DNA of 64,000 bases from Acinetobacter sp. ANC 4173. GTDB taxonomy: Bacteria > Pseudomonadota > Gammaproteobacteria > Pseudomonadales > Moraxellaceae. The position numbers and the translations under genes were made by a program. This document shows positions 18,703 to 28,139 of the stretch, piece by piece. Every line of letters begins with the position of its first letter. Position 1 is the stretch's first letter. Under the pieces are notes generated by a model that worked only from the letters and a program-made list of their open reading frames with translations, ran no database searches and was not told the origin of the DNA. The DNA lies in NCBI RefSeq assembly GCF_004331255.1, contig NZ_SJOF01000002.1, forward strand, positions 310,001 through 374,000, written 5' to 3'.

Positions 18703-19104
18703 TTAGTTATTGCGTGCGTTTGAATCTTGCTGAATCAATTCAACTTTATAACCGTCAGGATCTTCAACAAAAGCGATTACGGTTACGCCACCTTTCATTG
18801 GGCCTGCTTCACGTACAACTTTACCACCACGTGCTTTAATCTCTTCACATGCTTTATAGGCATCTTCAACACCAATTGCAATGTGACCATAAGCATTCCC
18901 TAAATCGTACTGATTCGTATCCCAGTTATGCGTCAATTCAAGCACTGTGGTATTGGCTTCATCACCATAACCAACAAATGCCAGTGTGAAACGACCTTCT
19001 TCATAATCACGTTTACGGAGCAAAGTCATACCCAGCACTTCGGTATAGAACTTTAATGACTGTTCTAAATTGCCTACACGTAGCATAGTATGGAGCATTC
19101 GCAT
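18703..19104 (-). CDS. gloA: Lactoylglutathione lyase (glyoxalase I)
   Basis: A 133-aa VOC-fold metalloenzyme that isomerises the methylglyoxal-glutathione hemithioacetal to S-lactoylglutathione. Family signatures include [40 protein letters not shown] and [12 protein letters not shown], with metal ligands His (LHTML), Glu (VLELTHN), His (GHIAIGV) and Glu (YKVELI). The start at 19104 matches E. coli GloA and has AAGGA at 8-bp spacing; an ATG three codons earlier (19113) has poor spacing. It is coupled to ampG upstream. Confidence 0.95.
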   Translation of the reverse strand: MRMLHTMLRVGNLEQSLKFYTEVLGMTLLRKRDYEEGRFTLAFVGYGDEANTTVLELTHNWDTNQYDLGNAYGHIAIGVEDAYKACEEIKARGGKVVREAGPMKGGVTVIAFVEDPDGYKVELIQQDSNARNN

Positions 19105-19105
19105 A

Positions 19106-21265
19106 TTATTCATCCTTCAGTTGAAGTTGTTTGTTTTGATGATCACGGAGTAACTTCGCGACCCAAACCACCAAAATTAAAATTGGAATTCCAATTAAAG
19201 TGGTCATCAAGAAAAATTTCGGATATCCAATGTTAGTCACTATAGTACCCGAATAGCCCCCTAAAATTTTAGGTGTAAGGGTCATCAGTGAACTAAAAAT
19301 AGCGTATTGAACGGCAGTAAAAGAAACGCTGGTCAAACTAGAAAGAAAGGCAATAAATGCCGCCCCTGCCAGTCCTGAAGCTAAATTGTCGACAATAATG
19401 GCAAAATAAAGCCATAAAGTACTATATGACTTAATTACTTTGCCCGTAATTTGTACGTCTTGCTTTGAATCTGCTGAAGCGCCTATCGGATCTATCGTTA
19501 ATTCTAAAGCAGATTGTTGCTTAGATAGTTGATAAGGATGGCTAATCTTGACTACTTCTGAAGCATTTAGCGTATTTAATTGAGCTATCACCTGTTTATT
19601 TTTGGCATGTTCTAATAACTTGCCATCAATTGCTCCACTAAAAATGCCTTGTGCATCGAGTTTTGCAGGATATTGCTGACCATCTAACCATAAGCTGACG
19701 GGTTGCTCTGGCTGTAATTGAGCAGCATCAACACCCTGAATTTGACCTTTGACCACAACGGATTGCTGAACCTCTTTCGGGCTTAAAGCATTATCCGCAG
19801 TTAACGGAAATAAGATAATGGCTTTAGTTGCTGAACCCATTAAATAAGGCATCTCTACAGATGATTTTTCATCAGACTTATCAGCAAATGCAACTGAAGC
19901 ATGAATTTGATTGGACTGATTCAGCACTTGAGCTGGAACATTCAGCTTCCAATAACCCACTTCATCTGCCTGAACTTGATAATGCTGTGCACCAATCGAA
20001 ACTTCGACTTGCTGCAAAGGTTGACCTGATTTTACCAAGCCAATAAAAATAAGATTGGTTGAACTAGCAAGAATGGCGCCAACAAACATCAGTTTCATGA
20101 TGTTCATCCGCTGCGCCAATAAACCGCCTAAAAAACCACCCAAAAGGCTAAAAATAACACCGTAAATTTTCACGGCTTCAGCAATTTGCTCTTTGGTGAA
20201 ATTCAAATCTTGATAAAAGACATTGGAAATCACACCAGCAATAATATCTGAAATACGATAAAAACCAATCAATAACAAGAGAACTAAAGCGAGCTTTACC
20301 CCATAACGTTTGAAGAAATCCGCAATCGGATTGACCCACGTTTCAAATGCCATTTGCTTATTCACGGCACCCATTTTGACTAACACTGCACCGACAATCA
20401 GCGCTATAGCCCCTGAAGCCAGAAAACGTAATGCCTCAAAACAAAACAATAAAAATGAGTCTTTGATCGCCAAAGATGCAACTAAAGCTTCAATTAAAGT
20501 CCCTGAATAAATATAGGACAAGACAAAACTAATCACAGCAACAAAGAACACCATGACCAAACGATAATAATCTGAACGTTGATATTCTTTATAAACACGA
20601 TTGACCTGTGGTTCACGAATAATCAAGGTCGTTAGAATACCGACCACCATCACCGCAGCCATGGCTAAATAGGTCGTTTTCCATGCACTATAGATATAAT
20701 TGCCTTTCGCTGTACCTAATGACGCTGCCAGAAACAACGCCCCTGCACCCGCCACAATCATTCCGATTCGATAACCCGCATTATAAGTCGATGCCAAAAC
20801 CGTTTGCATTTCTGTTTCTGCTAACTCAATACGATAGGCATCGATGACAATATCTTGTGTCGCGGCAGAGAAACCTAACAATACCGCGCCAACTGCCATT
20901 TGGTACAAATAGCTTTGTCCTAAAGCAGGATCTGAAAATGCCATAATACAAATGGCACAAATAATGAGACATTGCGCAATCAGCAACCATGCACGGCGAC
21001 GTCCCAAACGTTTGGTTAAAAATGGAACAGGAAGTTCATCAATCAAGGGAGCCCAAACAAACTTAAAGGAATAACCCAGAGCTGCCCAACTAAAAAAAGT
21101 CACGGCACTTTTTTCAATACCTGCTTCACCAAGCCATAAAGACAGACTAGAGAAGATCAATAAGATTGGAATACCGGCTGAAAAACCAAGGAACAGCATA
21201 ATTGCAGCACGCCGATCGAGAAATGCCTGAAATGCAGCCTTCCATCCATTTGCTTGAGTTGTCAT
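19106..21265 (-). CDS. ampG: AmpG muropeptide permease with soluble insertion
   Basis: A 719-aa MFS transporter that imports GlcNAc-1,6-anhydroMurNAc peptides for cell-wall recycling. AmpG signatures are strong at the N-terminus ([52 protein letters not shown]). It is about 220 residues longer than E. coli AmpG (491 aa). The extra length lies mainly at about 411-608 between the last membrane helices and is beta-rich and soluble, with repeats resembling bacterial Ig-like domains ([23 protein letters not shown]). It precedes gloA in an operon. Confidence 0.88.
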   Translation of the reverse strand: MTTQANGWKAAFQAFLDRRAAIMLFLGFSAGIPILLIFSSLSLWLGEAGIEKSAVTFFSWAALGYSFKFVWAPLIDELPVPFLTKRLGRRRAWLLIAQCLIICAICIMAFSDPALGQSYLYQMAVGAVLLGFSAATQDIVIDAYRIELAETEMQTVLASTYNAGYRIGMIVAGAGALFLAASLGTAKGNYIYSAWKTTYLAMAAVMVVGILTTLIIREPQVNRVYKEYQRSDYYRLVMVFFVAVISFVLSYIYSGTLIEALVASLAIKDSFLLFCFEALRFLASGAIALIVGAVLVKMGAVNKQMAFETWVNPIADFFKRYGVKLALVLLLLIGFYRISDIIAGVISNVFYQDLNFTKEQIAEAVKIYGVIFSLLGGFLGGLLAQRMNIMKLMFVGAILASSTNLIFIGLVKSGQPLQQVEVSIGAQHYQVQADEVGYWKLNVPAQVLNQSNQIHASVAFADKSDEKSSVEMPYLMGSATKAIILFPLTADNALSPKEVQQSVVVKGQIQGVDAAQLQPEQPVSLWLDGQQYPAKLDAQGIFSGAIDGKLLEHAKNKQVIAQLNTLNASEVVKISHPYQLSKQQSALELTIDPIGASADSKQDVQITGKVIKSYSTLWLYFAIIVDNLASGLAGAAFIAFLSSLTSVSFTAVQYAIFSSLMTLTPKILGGYSGTIVTNIGYPKFFLMTTLIGIPILILVVWVAKLLRDHQNKQLQLKDE

Positions 21266-21381
21266 TAGGTTATTATTTTCTACAAAAAATCATGTGTGCT
21301 ATTCAACCGTTTAAGTGCTCGGGTTTCAACAGTATTTATGAAATGTTTGCTGCATTTTGATGAGAAAAACAGCGGCTTTGC

Positions 21382-21409
21382 TTGAATTTTTCCACTAAAC
21401 CTGTATACC
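21382..21409 (+). promoter_or_regulatory. Candidate promoter of the Lon-like protease gene
   Basis: TTGAAT at 21382-21387 and TATACC at 21404-21409 are separated by 16 bp, a sigma-70-type arrangement. Transcription would then begin near 21416, so translation should begin at 21448 or 21469 rather than upstream. Confidence 0.5.
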
Positions 21410-21447
21410 TTAAACTTCTACCGCAATATTTTGTTTTGGATTTCACA

Positions 21448-24090
21448 GTGACCCAAAAACTTGAACAGATGAATTCTTCTTTATCCACCAACCTTTCAAA
21501 TAATAAAGCACGAGATCCGAAAAACCACCTGATTACCGCCTTCGAGCAAACCAAAATTCAAAACACCTTCAATCAAACACGTTTAAAATCAGAACAACTC
21601 ACGCATATTCCGAATTTAACCAACATTCCGACTTCAACAAAACGTATTAAACCGCTCAATAATTTTCTTGGACAAGACCGTGCGCGTGCGTCTGTAGAAG
21701 CTGGGATTGCTTTGCCATATTCTGGCTATAACATTTTTGCTGTAGGTACCGCAGGCTTAGGGAAACGCACCATGGTTAAACGCCTGTTGCAACAACACGC
21801 CAAAACCATGCCTACGCCTAATGACTGGGTTTATGTCAATAATTTCAAATCTTCACGCCAGCCCATCGCGCTTCAACTTCCTGCGGGACAAGCACCCAAA
21901 TTTCAGGCTTTATTACACCAAACATGGCAAACCATTTTAAAGCAACTTGAACGTCGCTTTACCACTGAAACCTATCACAATCGTATCGAATTGATTCGCC
22001 AACAAACAGGCGATGAACAACAACAAGCTTTGGTTGAACTAACCAAAGAAGGTGAAGAACTCAGTTTAAAATTGGTCACACGCCATGACGAGCACTGCTT
22101 TATTCCCGTGCAATTTAAAGACGATCAACTGCAAGAGATGTCGCAAAAGGATCTTGATGCATTAAATAGCAAACAGCGCGCAGAAGTTGTCTCAAACATG
22201 CGCTATATGGATAAAAAGCTTGAGCGTTTAGGATTACATTTAGGTGATCTCGAAGATGATGCACGTGACAAAGTGCAAGAGCTGAATCGTGATATAGCCA
22301 ATCAAGTGGTTATGCCGCGTATTGATCTGTTACTCAATAAGTTTTCTAAAGTTGAAGGTTTAGCCGAATACTTAAAACTGTATGCCGAAGACATTATTAA
22401 CAATGTTGAAATTGTACTTGAGCAAGAAGAAGATGATTTCACACCTGGGCTGTTTAGCCGAGTACCAGCGCGCTACCAAGCCAATATTATTGTAACCTAT
22501 AAGCCCAACAGTGGCGCACCTGTGATTTTTGAGGACTTCCCTACACATTACAATTTATTGGGACATGTCGAGCAACTGACCCAACATGGCACGATTACCA
22601 CTGATTTCACCCTAATTCGCCCAGGTGCATTGCATAAAGCCAATGGCGGATTCTTAATGCTTGAAGCAGAACAATTACTCGAACAACCTTATGCATGGCA
22701 AGGTTTGAAGCGTGCTCTCAAATCTGGAAAATTAAAGCTTTCTTCGCTAGAACACATGTTAACGCTTACAGGCAGTATTTCTATTGAGCCTGAAGCAATA
22801 CCACTGAATATCAAAGTCATTTTATTGGCAGAACCCGAAGTTTATTACGAAATTTTGGAACTCGAACCTGAACTGGGTAGTGTTTTTAAAATTCGTGCCG
22901 ATTTTACTGACACACTGCAACGTAATGACGCCAATGAACAAGCTTATATGCAGTTGATTGCAGATTATGTACAAGCCGATAAATTGTTACCTTTTGATCG
23001 TTCAGCCTTGGCTGCTTTGCTTACAGACTCGAGTCGCCAAGCCGAAGACCAAAGCTCTCTCTCGCTCCATGCGTTGACGTTGGGTGACTTAATTCGTGAA
23101 GCTCACCATCATGCTGCGCAAGCGGGCGATAAAATTGTAGCTGACAAACATATTAATACGGCCTTACAACATCGTCAGTATCGCTTAGGCTATTTACGTG
23201 AACTGTATTGGCAAGATCTGTCCCGTGGCACACAACTGATTGAGACACGTGGGCATCGTCTTGGTCAAATTAATGCTTTATCCGTCATTCACTATGCAGA
23301 TGTTGAATTTGGCTTACCTTCTCGTCTAACTGCCTCCGTATATCAAGGGGGTGGTGATATTCTTGATATTGAACGCAGTGTTGAACTGGGTGGCTCATTA
23401 CATGCCAAAGGCGTGCTATTAATGTCGAGCTTCTTAAAAGCACATTTTGGGCGTGAGCAAATACTGCATTTCTCTGCTGCCCTCGCCTTTGAGCAAAGCT
23501 ATGGTCAGGTCGATGGTGATAGTGCGACCGTTGCTGAACTGTCAGCTCTCATTTCTGCAATTAGCCAATTACCAATTGATCAGTCATGGGCAATTACTGG
23601 CTCTATGAACCAATTAGGTCAAGTACAACCTATTGGTGGCGTCAATGCCAAAATTGAAGGCTTCTTCGATGCCTGTAAACTGCAAGGACTTACAGGGAAA
23701 CAAGGGGTTATTATTCCACGTCAAAACATGCAACACTTAATGTTACGTTTGGATGTTCGCGAAGCTGTTGAACAAGGTCAATTCCATATTCATGCGATTG
23801 AAACCATTGATCAAGCCCTTGAAATTTTAATGGCTCGACCAGTAGGTACACTCGATAAAAAAGGTCGCTATAGCAAAGGTTCAATCTATGCAGCAGTCAT
23901 GGAGCAACTAGAATATTGGCAAGCCATTGAAGATGGTGCTGAAATTGAAGAAGTGACAAAGAAAAAAAAGAAAAAAGAAAAAAAAGGTAAGAAAAAAGCC
24001 AAAGCTCCTGAGCAATTGACAGATGAATTACTCAAAGAAGGGAGTGAAGCGGTAGAAGTGTCTGCAAGTGAGCCAAATCTTCAACATTAA
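21448..24090 (+). CDS. Lon-related (LonB-like) ATP-dependent protease
   Basis: About 880 aa. It has an AAA_32-type ATPase region with Walker A GTAGLGKRT near residue 100, a coiled-coil insertion (about 200-310), and a C-terminal Lon protease domain. The catalytic dyad is Ser692 in GDSATVAE and Lys735 in VNAKIEGFFDACK. This is the cytosolic Lon-like family without the classic Lon N-domain. The last 60 residues include a lysine-rich tract (KKKKKKEKKGKKKAKA) encoded by long A runs. The start is uncertain: GTG 21448 (MTQKLEQM) or ATG 21469; neither has a strong ribosome-binding site. Confidence 0.85.
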   Translation: MTQKLEQMNSSLSTNLSNNKARDPKNHLITAFEQTKIQNTFNQTRLKSEQLTHIPNLTNIPTSTKRIKPLNNFLGQDRARASVEAGIALPYSGYNIFAVGTAGLGKRTMVKRLLQQHAKTMPTPNDWVYVNNFKSSRQPIALQLPAGQAPKFQALLHQTWQTILKQLERRFTTETYHNRIELIRQQTGDEQQQALVELTKEGEELSLKLVTRHDEHCFIPVQFKDDQLQEMSQKDLDALNSKQRAEVVSNMRYMDKKLERLGLHLGDLEDDARDKVQELNRDIANQVVMPRIDLLLNKFSKVEGLAEYLKLYAEDIINNVEIVLEQEEDDFTPGLFSRVPARYQANIIVTYKPNSGAPVIFEDFPTHYNLLGHVEQLTQHGTITTDFTLIRPGALHKANGGFLMLEAEQLLEQPYAWQGLKRALKSGKLKLSSLEHMLTLTGSISIEPEAIPLNIKVILLAEPEVYYEILELEPELGSVFKIRADFTDTLQRNDANEQAYMQLIADYVQADKLLPFDRSALAALLTDSSRQAEDQSSLSLHALTLGDLIREAHHHAAQAGDKIVADKHINTALQHRQYRLGYLRELYWQDLSRGTQLIETRGHRLGQINALSVIHYADVEFGLPSRLTASVYQGGGDILDIERSVELGGSLHAKGVLLMSSFLKAHFGREQILHFSAALAFEQSYGQVDGDSATVAELSALISAISQLPIDQSWAITGSMNQLGQVQPIGGVNAKIEGFFDACKLQGLTGKQGVIIPRQNMQHLMLRLDVREAVEQGQFHIHAIETIDQALEILMARPVGTLDKKGRYSKGSIYAAVMEQLEYWQAIEDGAEIEEVTKKKKKKEKKGKKKAKAPEQLTDELLKEGSEAVEVSASEPNLQH

Positions 24091-24105
24091 CTCAATCTGA
24101 ACCCT

Positions 24106-24140
24106 AAAAAATAACCAGTCTTTCGAGGCTGGTTATTTAT
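24106..24140 (+). terminator. Terminator of the Lon-like gene
   Basis: AATAACCAG and CTGGTTATT form a stem closed by a tctttcgagg loop, with A-rich and T-rich flanks, 16 bp after the stop. Confidence 0.75.
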
Positions 24141-24331
24141 ATTCTCTTTTGAACAAAGGTATAAAAATCATCCAATATAATGAATAAAAATAATATAAGT
24201 GACTTTATTCAAATATTTTTTTGCTATTGTATGACCTTATAAATCTCTAATAAAACTTGAGAATAAATCGTACATTTCATTTAAAAAAGCTGTACATCAA
24301 AATGACTTTTATACATAAAAATGAGGCAAGG

Positions 24332-25291
24332 ATGAGCGAAACAGATCACGAAATTATTCAATTATTCAAACAACACATTCATCCACTATCGTCTAAACTT
24401 ACCGAAATGCTCAACGAGCATTTTTCACATCAAACCGAACGCAGAGGTTGTGGCTACACGCAAGCCACCCGAGTATTGGCTGAATACATCAATACCACTC
24501 GATTGCCACAAGATTTTTCTGATTTAAAACTTTTTAATCAATTTGAAACCAAGGCACTCAAAGCTTTGCTTGAACAATCCCAGTTCGCAATTTCGGATTG
24601 GCATAATTTAGATCAAAATCATGCCGCACATACACTTCCCGACTCCACGCCTGAACAGCTTAAGTTTGAAGTACAACAGCAAATTAAACTCCAACAAAAA
24701 CTTCGTGAAATTTCTTCCTACGCAAAACTCGAAGAAAGCAAACTGCTTTGTGGTCTAATTACCGATATTATTTTACCCAGAAATTCTACGCAAACAGGTA
24801 TGGTGGAATTAAAGGCTTTAGAAGAAAAGCCTAAAGTGGGATCATGCCCAATGGCAGAAAATTTTTTCCTTAAAATTGCGCATGGTCGTATGCTTCGACA
24901 AGGTGAAATCAATATTTTTGTCGATGAACAGCAGCAACCCATTTTATTAGAAAAATTAAATATGGGAGATAATCACTCCTGTATCAGCTTGAAACCCGTT
25001 TTAATGAACGGCGTTTGCCTACCCGCGGGATCATTATTTTCTGTGAACTATGACCGCACACTCATTCAAGAAAAAACACCCAATCAGAAATTTAAGGGAT
25101 ACATTATGCCTTATTCTGCAATCAATGGTTTCTGGTTTTTACGCCTTACTACCTTAGCTGTTTCACCAGAAAATCGTGCGCGGGCATTTACGACACATTA
25201 TCAACAACAAGTTGATAATGGCTTATTTAGTCCAGGAACAACTCAACTTCAACAATTACAGGATATTGCTTTAATGCAAATTCAAGGTTAG
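24332..25291 (+). CDS. Protein of unknown function, upstream of HDAC-family gene
   Basis: A 319-aa protein I do not recognise. It has no signal peptide or membrane helix. The first 190 residues are helical, and the C-terminal part is beta-rich with aromatic residues (about 195-300). ATG 24332 (MSETDHEI) has GAGG upstream; an ATG at 24302 would add ten residues without a ribosome-binding site. The histone-deacetylase-family gene follows 4 bp later on the same strand, so the two are very likely cotranscribed. A role linked to deacetylation is a guess from position only. Confidence 0.65.
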   Translation: MSETDHEIIQLFKQHIHPLSSKLTEMLNEHFSHQTERRGCGYTQATRVLAEYINTTRLPQDFSDLKLFNQFETKALKALLEQSQFAISDWHNLDQNHAAHTLPDSTPEQLKFEVQQQIKLQQKLREISSYAKLEESKLLCGLITDIILPRNSTQTGMVELKALEEKPKVGSCPMAENFFLKIAHGRMLRQGEINIFVDEQQQPILLEKLNMGDNHSCISLKPVLMNGVCLPAGSLFSVNYDRTLIQEKTPNQKFKGYIMPYSAINGFWFLRLTTLAVSPENRARAFTTHYQQQVDNGLFSPGTTQLQQLQDIALMQIQG

Positions 25292-25295
25292 TCCC

Positions 25296-26162
25296 ATGCT
25301 ACAGGTTTGTTACTCTCCACAGTACTTCGCACAAACTCATACCAATAGTATGGAGAAATTAACAGCGGTGGCTGAGGCATTAAAACCCTTAGGGATCACC
25401 CAGTTCCATGTACCTGATCCACTAACGATAGATATTTTAAAACAATTACATGCGCCTGAATATGTAGATGCCTTTCATACAGGCATGCCTGAGAAAATGG
25501 CGACATTTCAGGGTTTTAAACCTTGGAATACGCAACTTCGCGATGCGGTATATCAAATTAATGCAGGTCAAATTCTTGCGGCTGAATTGGCGTGGAAACA
25601 TCAAATTTCTGCCAATATTGCCCAAGGATTCCATCATGCAATTTATGAATTTGGTAGCTCATTTTGTACGTTTAATGGTTTAGCACTCATCGCCAAAAAA
25701 TTCCCCAATAAGCGTATTTTTGTGCTCGATTGTGATCAACACGGGGGGAATGGTACTGCTGAATTTACCAAGCGATACGAAAATTTATTTAATTATAGTA
25801 TTTATGGTCTTGCGTTTGGCTGCCCAACCTATGAACGTTCTGAAACCAGTCACATACATAAGCATAATGGTAACTTTAGCCAATATATTCTCGCCATTCA
25901 CCAAGCCTTTAAAAGAGCAATTGAATGGAACGCCGATCTGATTGTTTATCAGGCTGGCATGGACTGTCATCAAGATGATCCTTGCGGTTCTGCTTGGTTT
26001 AGCACAGAGTTGATAGAAAAACGTGATGAGATGATTTTCCGACTAGCTAAAAAGCATCAGATTCCACTGATGTTTGTCTTGGCTGGCGGATATCAAGCTT
26101 TGCCCGAATTAGTACAGCTCCATTTAAGTACCTTTAAAACTGCACACCAAATTTATTATTGA
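25296..26162 (+). CDS. Histone deacetylase superfamily (AcuC-like) hydrolase
   Basis: A 288-aa zinc amidohydrolase of the HDAC/AcuC/acetylpolyamine fold, somewhat shorter than typical (about 300-375 aa). The active-site set is visible: the His pair in AQGFHHAIYEFG, zinc ligands Asp and His in LDCDQHGGNGTAEF, the third ligand in YQAGMDCHQDDP, and the Gly-Tyr near the C-terminus (LAGGYQ). It should be catalytically competent. Substrate may be an acetyl-lysine protein or acetylated small amine; the sequence does not decide. Cotranscribed with the unknown gene upstream. Confidence 0.88.
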   Translation: MLQVCYSPQYFAQTHTNSMEKLTAVAEALKPLGITQFHVPDPLTIDILKQLHAPEYVDAFHTGMPEKMATFQGFKPWNTQLRDAVYQINAGQILAAELAWKHQISANIAQGFHHAIYEFGSSFCTFNGLALIAKKFPNKRIFVLDCDQHGGNGTAEFTKRYENLFNYSIYGLAFGCPTYERSETSHIHKHNGNFSQYILAIHQAFKRAIEWNADLIVYQAGMDCHQDDPCGSAWFSTELIEKRDEMIFRLAKKHQIPLMFVLAGGYQALPELVQLHLSTFKTAHQIYY

Positions 26163-26172
26163 AATAAGAACC

Positions 26173-26204
26173 AAAAAATGCCAATGTGAATTACATTGGC
26201 ATTT
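26173..26204 (-). terminator. Terminator of the roadblock gene
   Basis: AATGCCAATGT and ACATTGGCATT form a perfect stem around gaatt. On the reverse strand it ends in six T residues. It may also stop transcripts from the HDAC-like gene. Confidence 0.8.
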
Positions 26205-26221
26205 GAATCGCTTTGATTTTA

Positions 26222-26578
26222 TTAAGAAAAATCAAGACCTTTTTCAAAGCCTTTTAATTCGTAACGCGCCATAGCCAAGTTTGATTTAGAGCGGTCAAGT
26301 ACCAAGTACAAAAATAATGTTTCATTGGTATCTAATGGACGAATTAAGTGATACTGCTTCCCCAATGTAATAAGAATATCTTCAATATTGTCATTAAGTT
26401 GCAATGCTTTTGCCACTTTACGTTTAGAGCGAATCACTTCAGTATTACCCGCAGCTGCAAGCTCTAGATCTACACCATTCCCCTGAGTAGCCAAAGCTAA
26501 ACCACTGTCGCTATCAACTAATGCTGCTGCGACAAAACCATCTAAACTTGTTAATGCATCTAGACTAACACGTGCCAT
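26222..26578 (-). CDS. Roadblock/LC7 domain protein
   Basis: A 118-aa single-domain protein with the roadblock/LC7 pattern: helix ([11 protein letters not shown]), strand pair ([18 protein letters not shown]), long helix ([22 protein letters not shown]) and C-terminal strands ([25 protein letters not shown]). MglB-type roadblock proteins act as GTPase-activating or scaffolding partners of small Ras-like GTPases. A Ras-like GTPase gene lies about 1.6 kb upstream on the same strand, with an unknown 328-aa gene between, so these are likely one functional unit. Good start at 26578 with AGGAAA upstream. Confidence 0.85.
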   Translation of the reverse strand: MARVSLDALTSLDGFVAAALVDSDSGLALATQGNGVDLELAAAGNTEVIRSKRKVAKALQLNDNIEDILITLGKQYHLIRPLDTNETLFLYLVLDRSKSNLAMARYELKGFEKGLDFS

Positions 26579-26638
26579 TTATTGTTTCCTCTTGATATGG
26601 GAATTACCCCGTTTAAATTATGAGTAGGCGCAGATTAT

Positions 26639-27625
26639 TTATAAGCCAAGTTTTTTGCGCAATTTTCCAATAAAACTACGGAGCTTATGTCCTTGACCAG
26701 ATTCTACTTGTTTTGTATCTTCCTGAAACTTCACTTCATTTTGATTTACAAAACGCCCCAATTGCAGTAAAACAGCACAGGATACAAAATTCAATATCTG
26801 ATCATGACTTAAATTCAAAAAATGCTTTACATCTCTTATTTTTGCACCCTGTGAGAAACATGCTGCCATTTTTAAAAACTCATTTCGTTTCAAATCACGT
26901 TCAAATTGAGGCCAAATTTCAAGTTTGAAATTCTTATTTAGATCAACCATAGGTAATTTTAAATCTGTTGACGCATTTACCACTTTCCACAACCATACGC
27001 GTAAATCATAGACTTCTTTATGCTTTGTTATTTCTTGCACAAATTGCGCTGTTGCATACGTTTGATTCAAAGTTGAGTTCAGTTGAATAGTTTTACCTGC
27101 ATCCACCCATACTCTTTCTGTTCGAGTATCAATCAATGCTAAAAAACCGCTGGCATCAAATAATTGAATAAAACCATTTCTGGGGGTGAATATTTCGGTA
27201 AATACCCGCTCGATTGATATGTCAACTTGAGGAGTAATCGCTGGAAAAATTGGGGGTACTTTCATCTCTCTTGCGGGTAACGAAAAAGGCATAGCCGTGA
27301 CTTGAACCAATTTTTCGGACAGCCATTCATGTAAATGCTCTAAATTTGAAAATGGATAAAACAGCTGATCACCAATAATACGCCCAGCATATTCGACCTT
27401 TTTGACTAAGCGCAAATAGGTAATTTGAGGATTACTCAAAATTTTCTGAATCCCTGGTGCATTAAAGAACACATCATTGACCAGCAACAGATCAATTTTT
27501 TTCTCTGCCAAATTTACCCATTGCACCTGAGTAGACGATGGCAACGCAAGTAAAACCTGCGTTTTAATATGATCTAGGGTGCTTAAACTTAGCCCAAATA
27601 CTGCAATATTTAAAATGCTCTTCAT
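26639..27625 (-). CDS. Unknown protein in the GTPase-roadblock locus
   Basis: A 328-aa soluble protein of unrecognised family. The N-terminal 110 residues alternate strands and helices in a receiver-like way (LNIAVFGLS, KIDLLLVND, ITYLRLVKK) but lack the acidic pocket of response regulators. The middle is beta-rich. The C-terminal about 90 residues are helical with a winged-helix or PATAN-like pattern (FLKMAACFSQGAKIRDVKHFLNLSHDQI). Such folds are known partners of MglA-type GTPases in other bacteria, so a scaffold or effector role is plausible but unproven. It sits 60 bp upstream of the roadblock gene. Confidence 0.65.
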   Translation of the reverse strand: MKSILNIAVFGLSLSTLDHIKTQVLLALPSSTQVQWVNLAEKKIDLLLVNDVFFNAPGIQKILSNPQITYLRLVKKVEYAGRIIGDQLFYPFSNLEHLHEWLSEKLVQVTAMPFSLPAREMKVPPIFPAITPQVDISIERVFTEIFTPRNGFIQLFDASGFLALIDTRTERVWVDAGKTIQLNSTLNQTYATAQFVQEITKHKEVYDLRVWLWKVVNASTDLKLPMVDLNKNFKLEIWPQFERDLKRNEFLKMAACFSQGAKIRDVKHFLNLSHDQILNFVSCAVLLQLGRFVNQNEVKFQEDTKQVESGQGHKLRSFIGKLRKKLGL

Positions 27626-27684
27626 TCAGAATTAACCATAATTTCAAGATTTAAAACATATCCTTACACTGACAACTCCATCAA

Positions 27685-27822
27685 TTATTCAGTGATTCCC
27701 ACAATAAACTGACGCTTAACTTTGATGAATCTGAACCTGCTCTGCTGTTCATTTAATTTTGGAAAGTAATAACGTCTTTCATCAATTAAAATATCTTGAT
27801 AGACAACAACCATCAAAACCAT
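27685..27822 (-). other. Short open segment, possible gene remnant
   Basis: A 45-codon reading frame from ATG 27822 (MVLMVVVYQDILIDERRYYF) between the decayed roadblock gene and the 328-aa gene. It has a protein-like strand and helix pattern but no ribosome-binding site and no recognisable family. It is most simply a fragment of a gene lost from this locus. Confidence 0.25.
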
Positions 27823-27845
27823 TAGAGCGCTCAAATGGTTCAGCG

Positions 27846-28070
27846 CTAATAAAAAACTTTCCGATTTTCTGTACCTAAACGAATAGCCTGATAATACGCT
27901 AAATGGCTTTCGGTAATAACCGCAGAAACAATTGCTAAAATTGAATGACTGACCACTACAATTTCACCTTGATTCTCAATGATATTTTTCGATACTGTGG
28001 CCAGTGCCAAGCCATCTAAAATACAAAACATAATTAACACTAATCCAGCAATACTATTTATAAAATCATA
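27846..28070 (-). pseudogene. Decayed second roadblock/LC7 gene
   Basis: The open stretch reads INSIAGLVLIMFCILDGLALAT, then a helix (VVVSHSILAIVSAVITES) and YYQAIRLGTENRKVFY before a stop. This aligns with the intact roadblock protein at 26222-26578: [23 protein letters not shown] shares the hexapeptide GLALAT at the same place, and [17 protein letters not shown] matches the end. The frame has no normal start (a TGA precedes it at 28071) and has lost an internal segment and the C-terminus. It is read as a dead paralogue between the GTPase gene and its partners. Confidence 0.6.
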
Positions 28071-28139
28071 TCATTATGCACAAATAAAACCCTTAAATGA
28101 CGATGGTATTTCACCTACATTAGACCTTTTACTCGCGAC

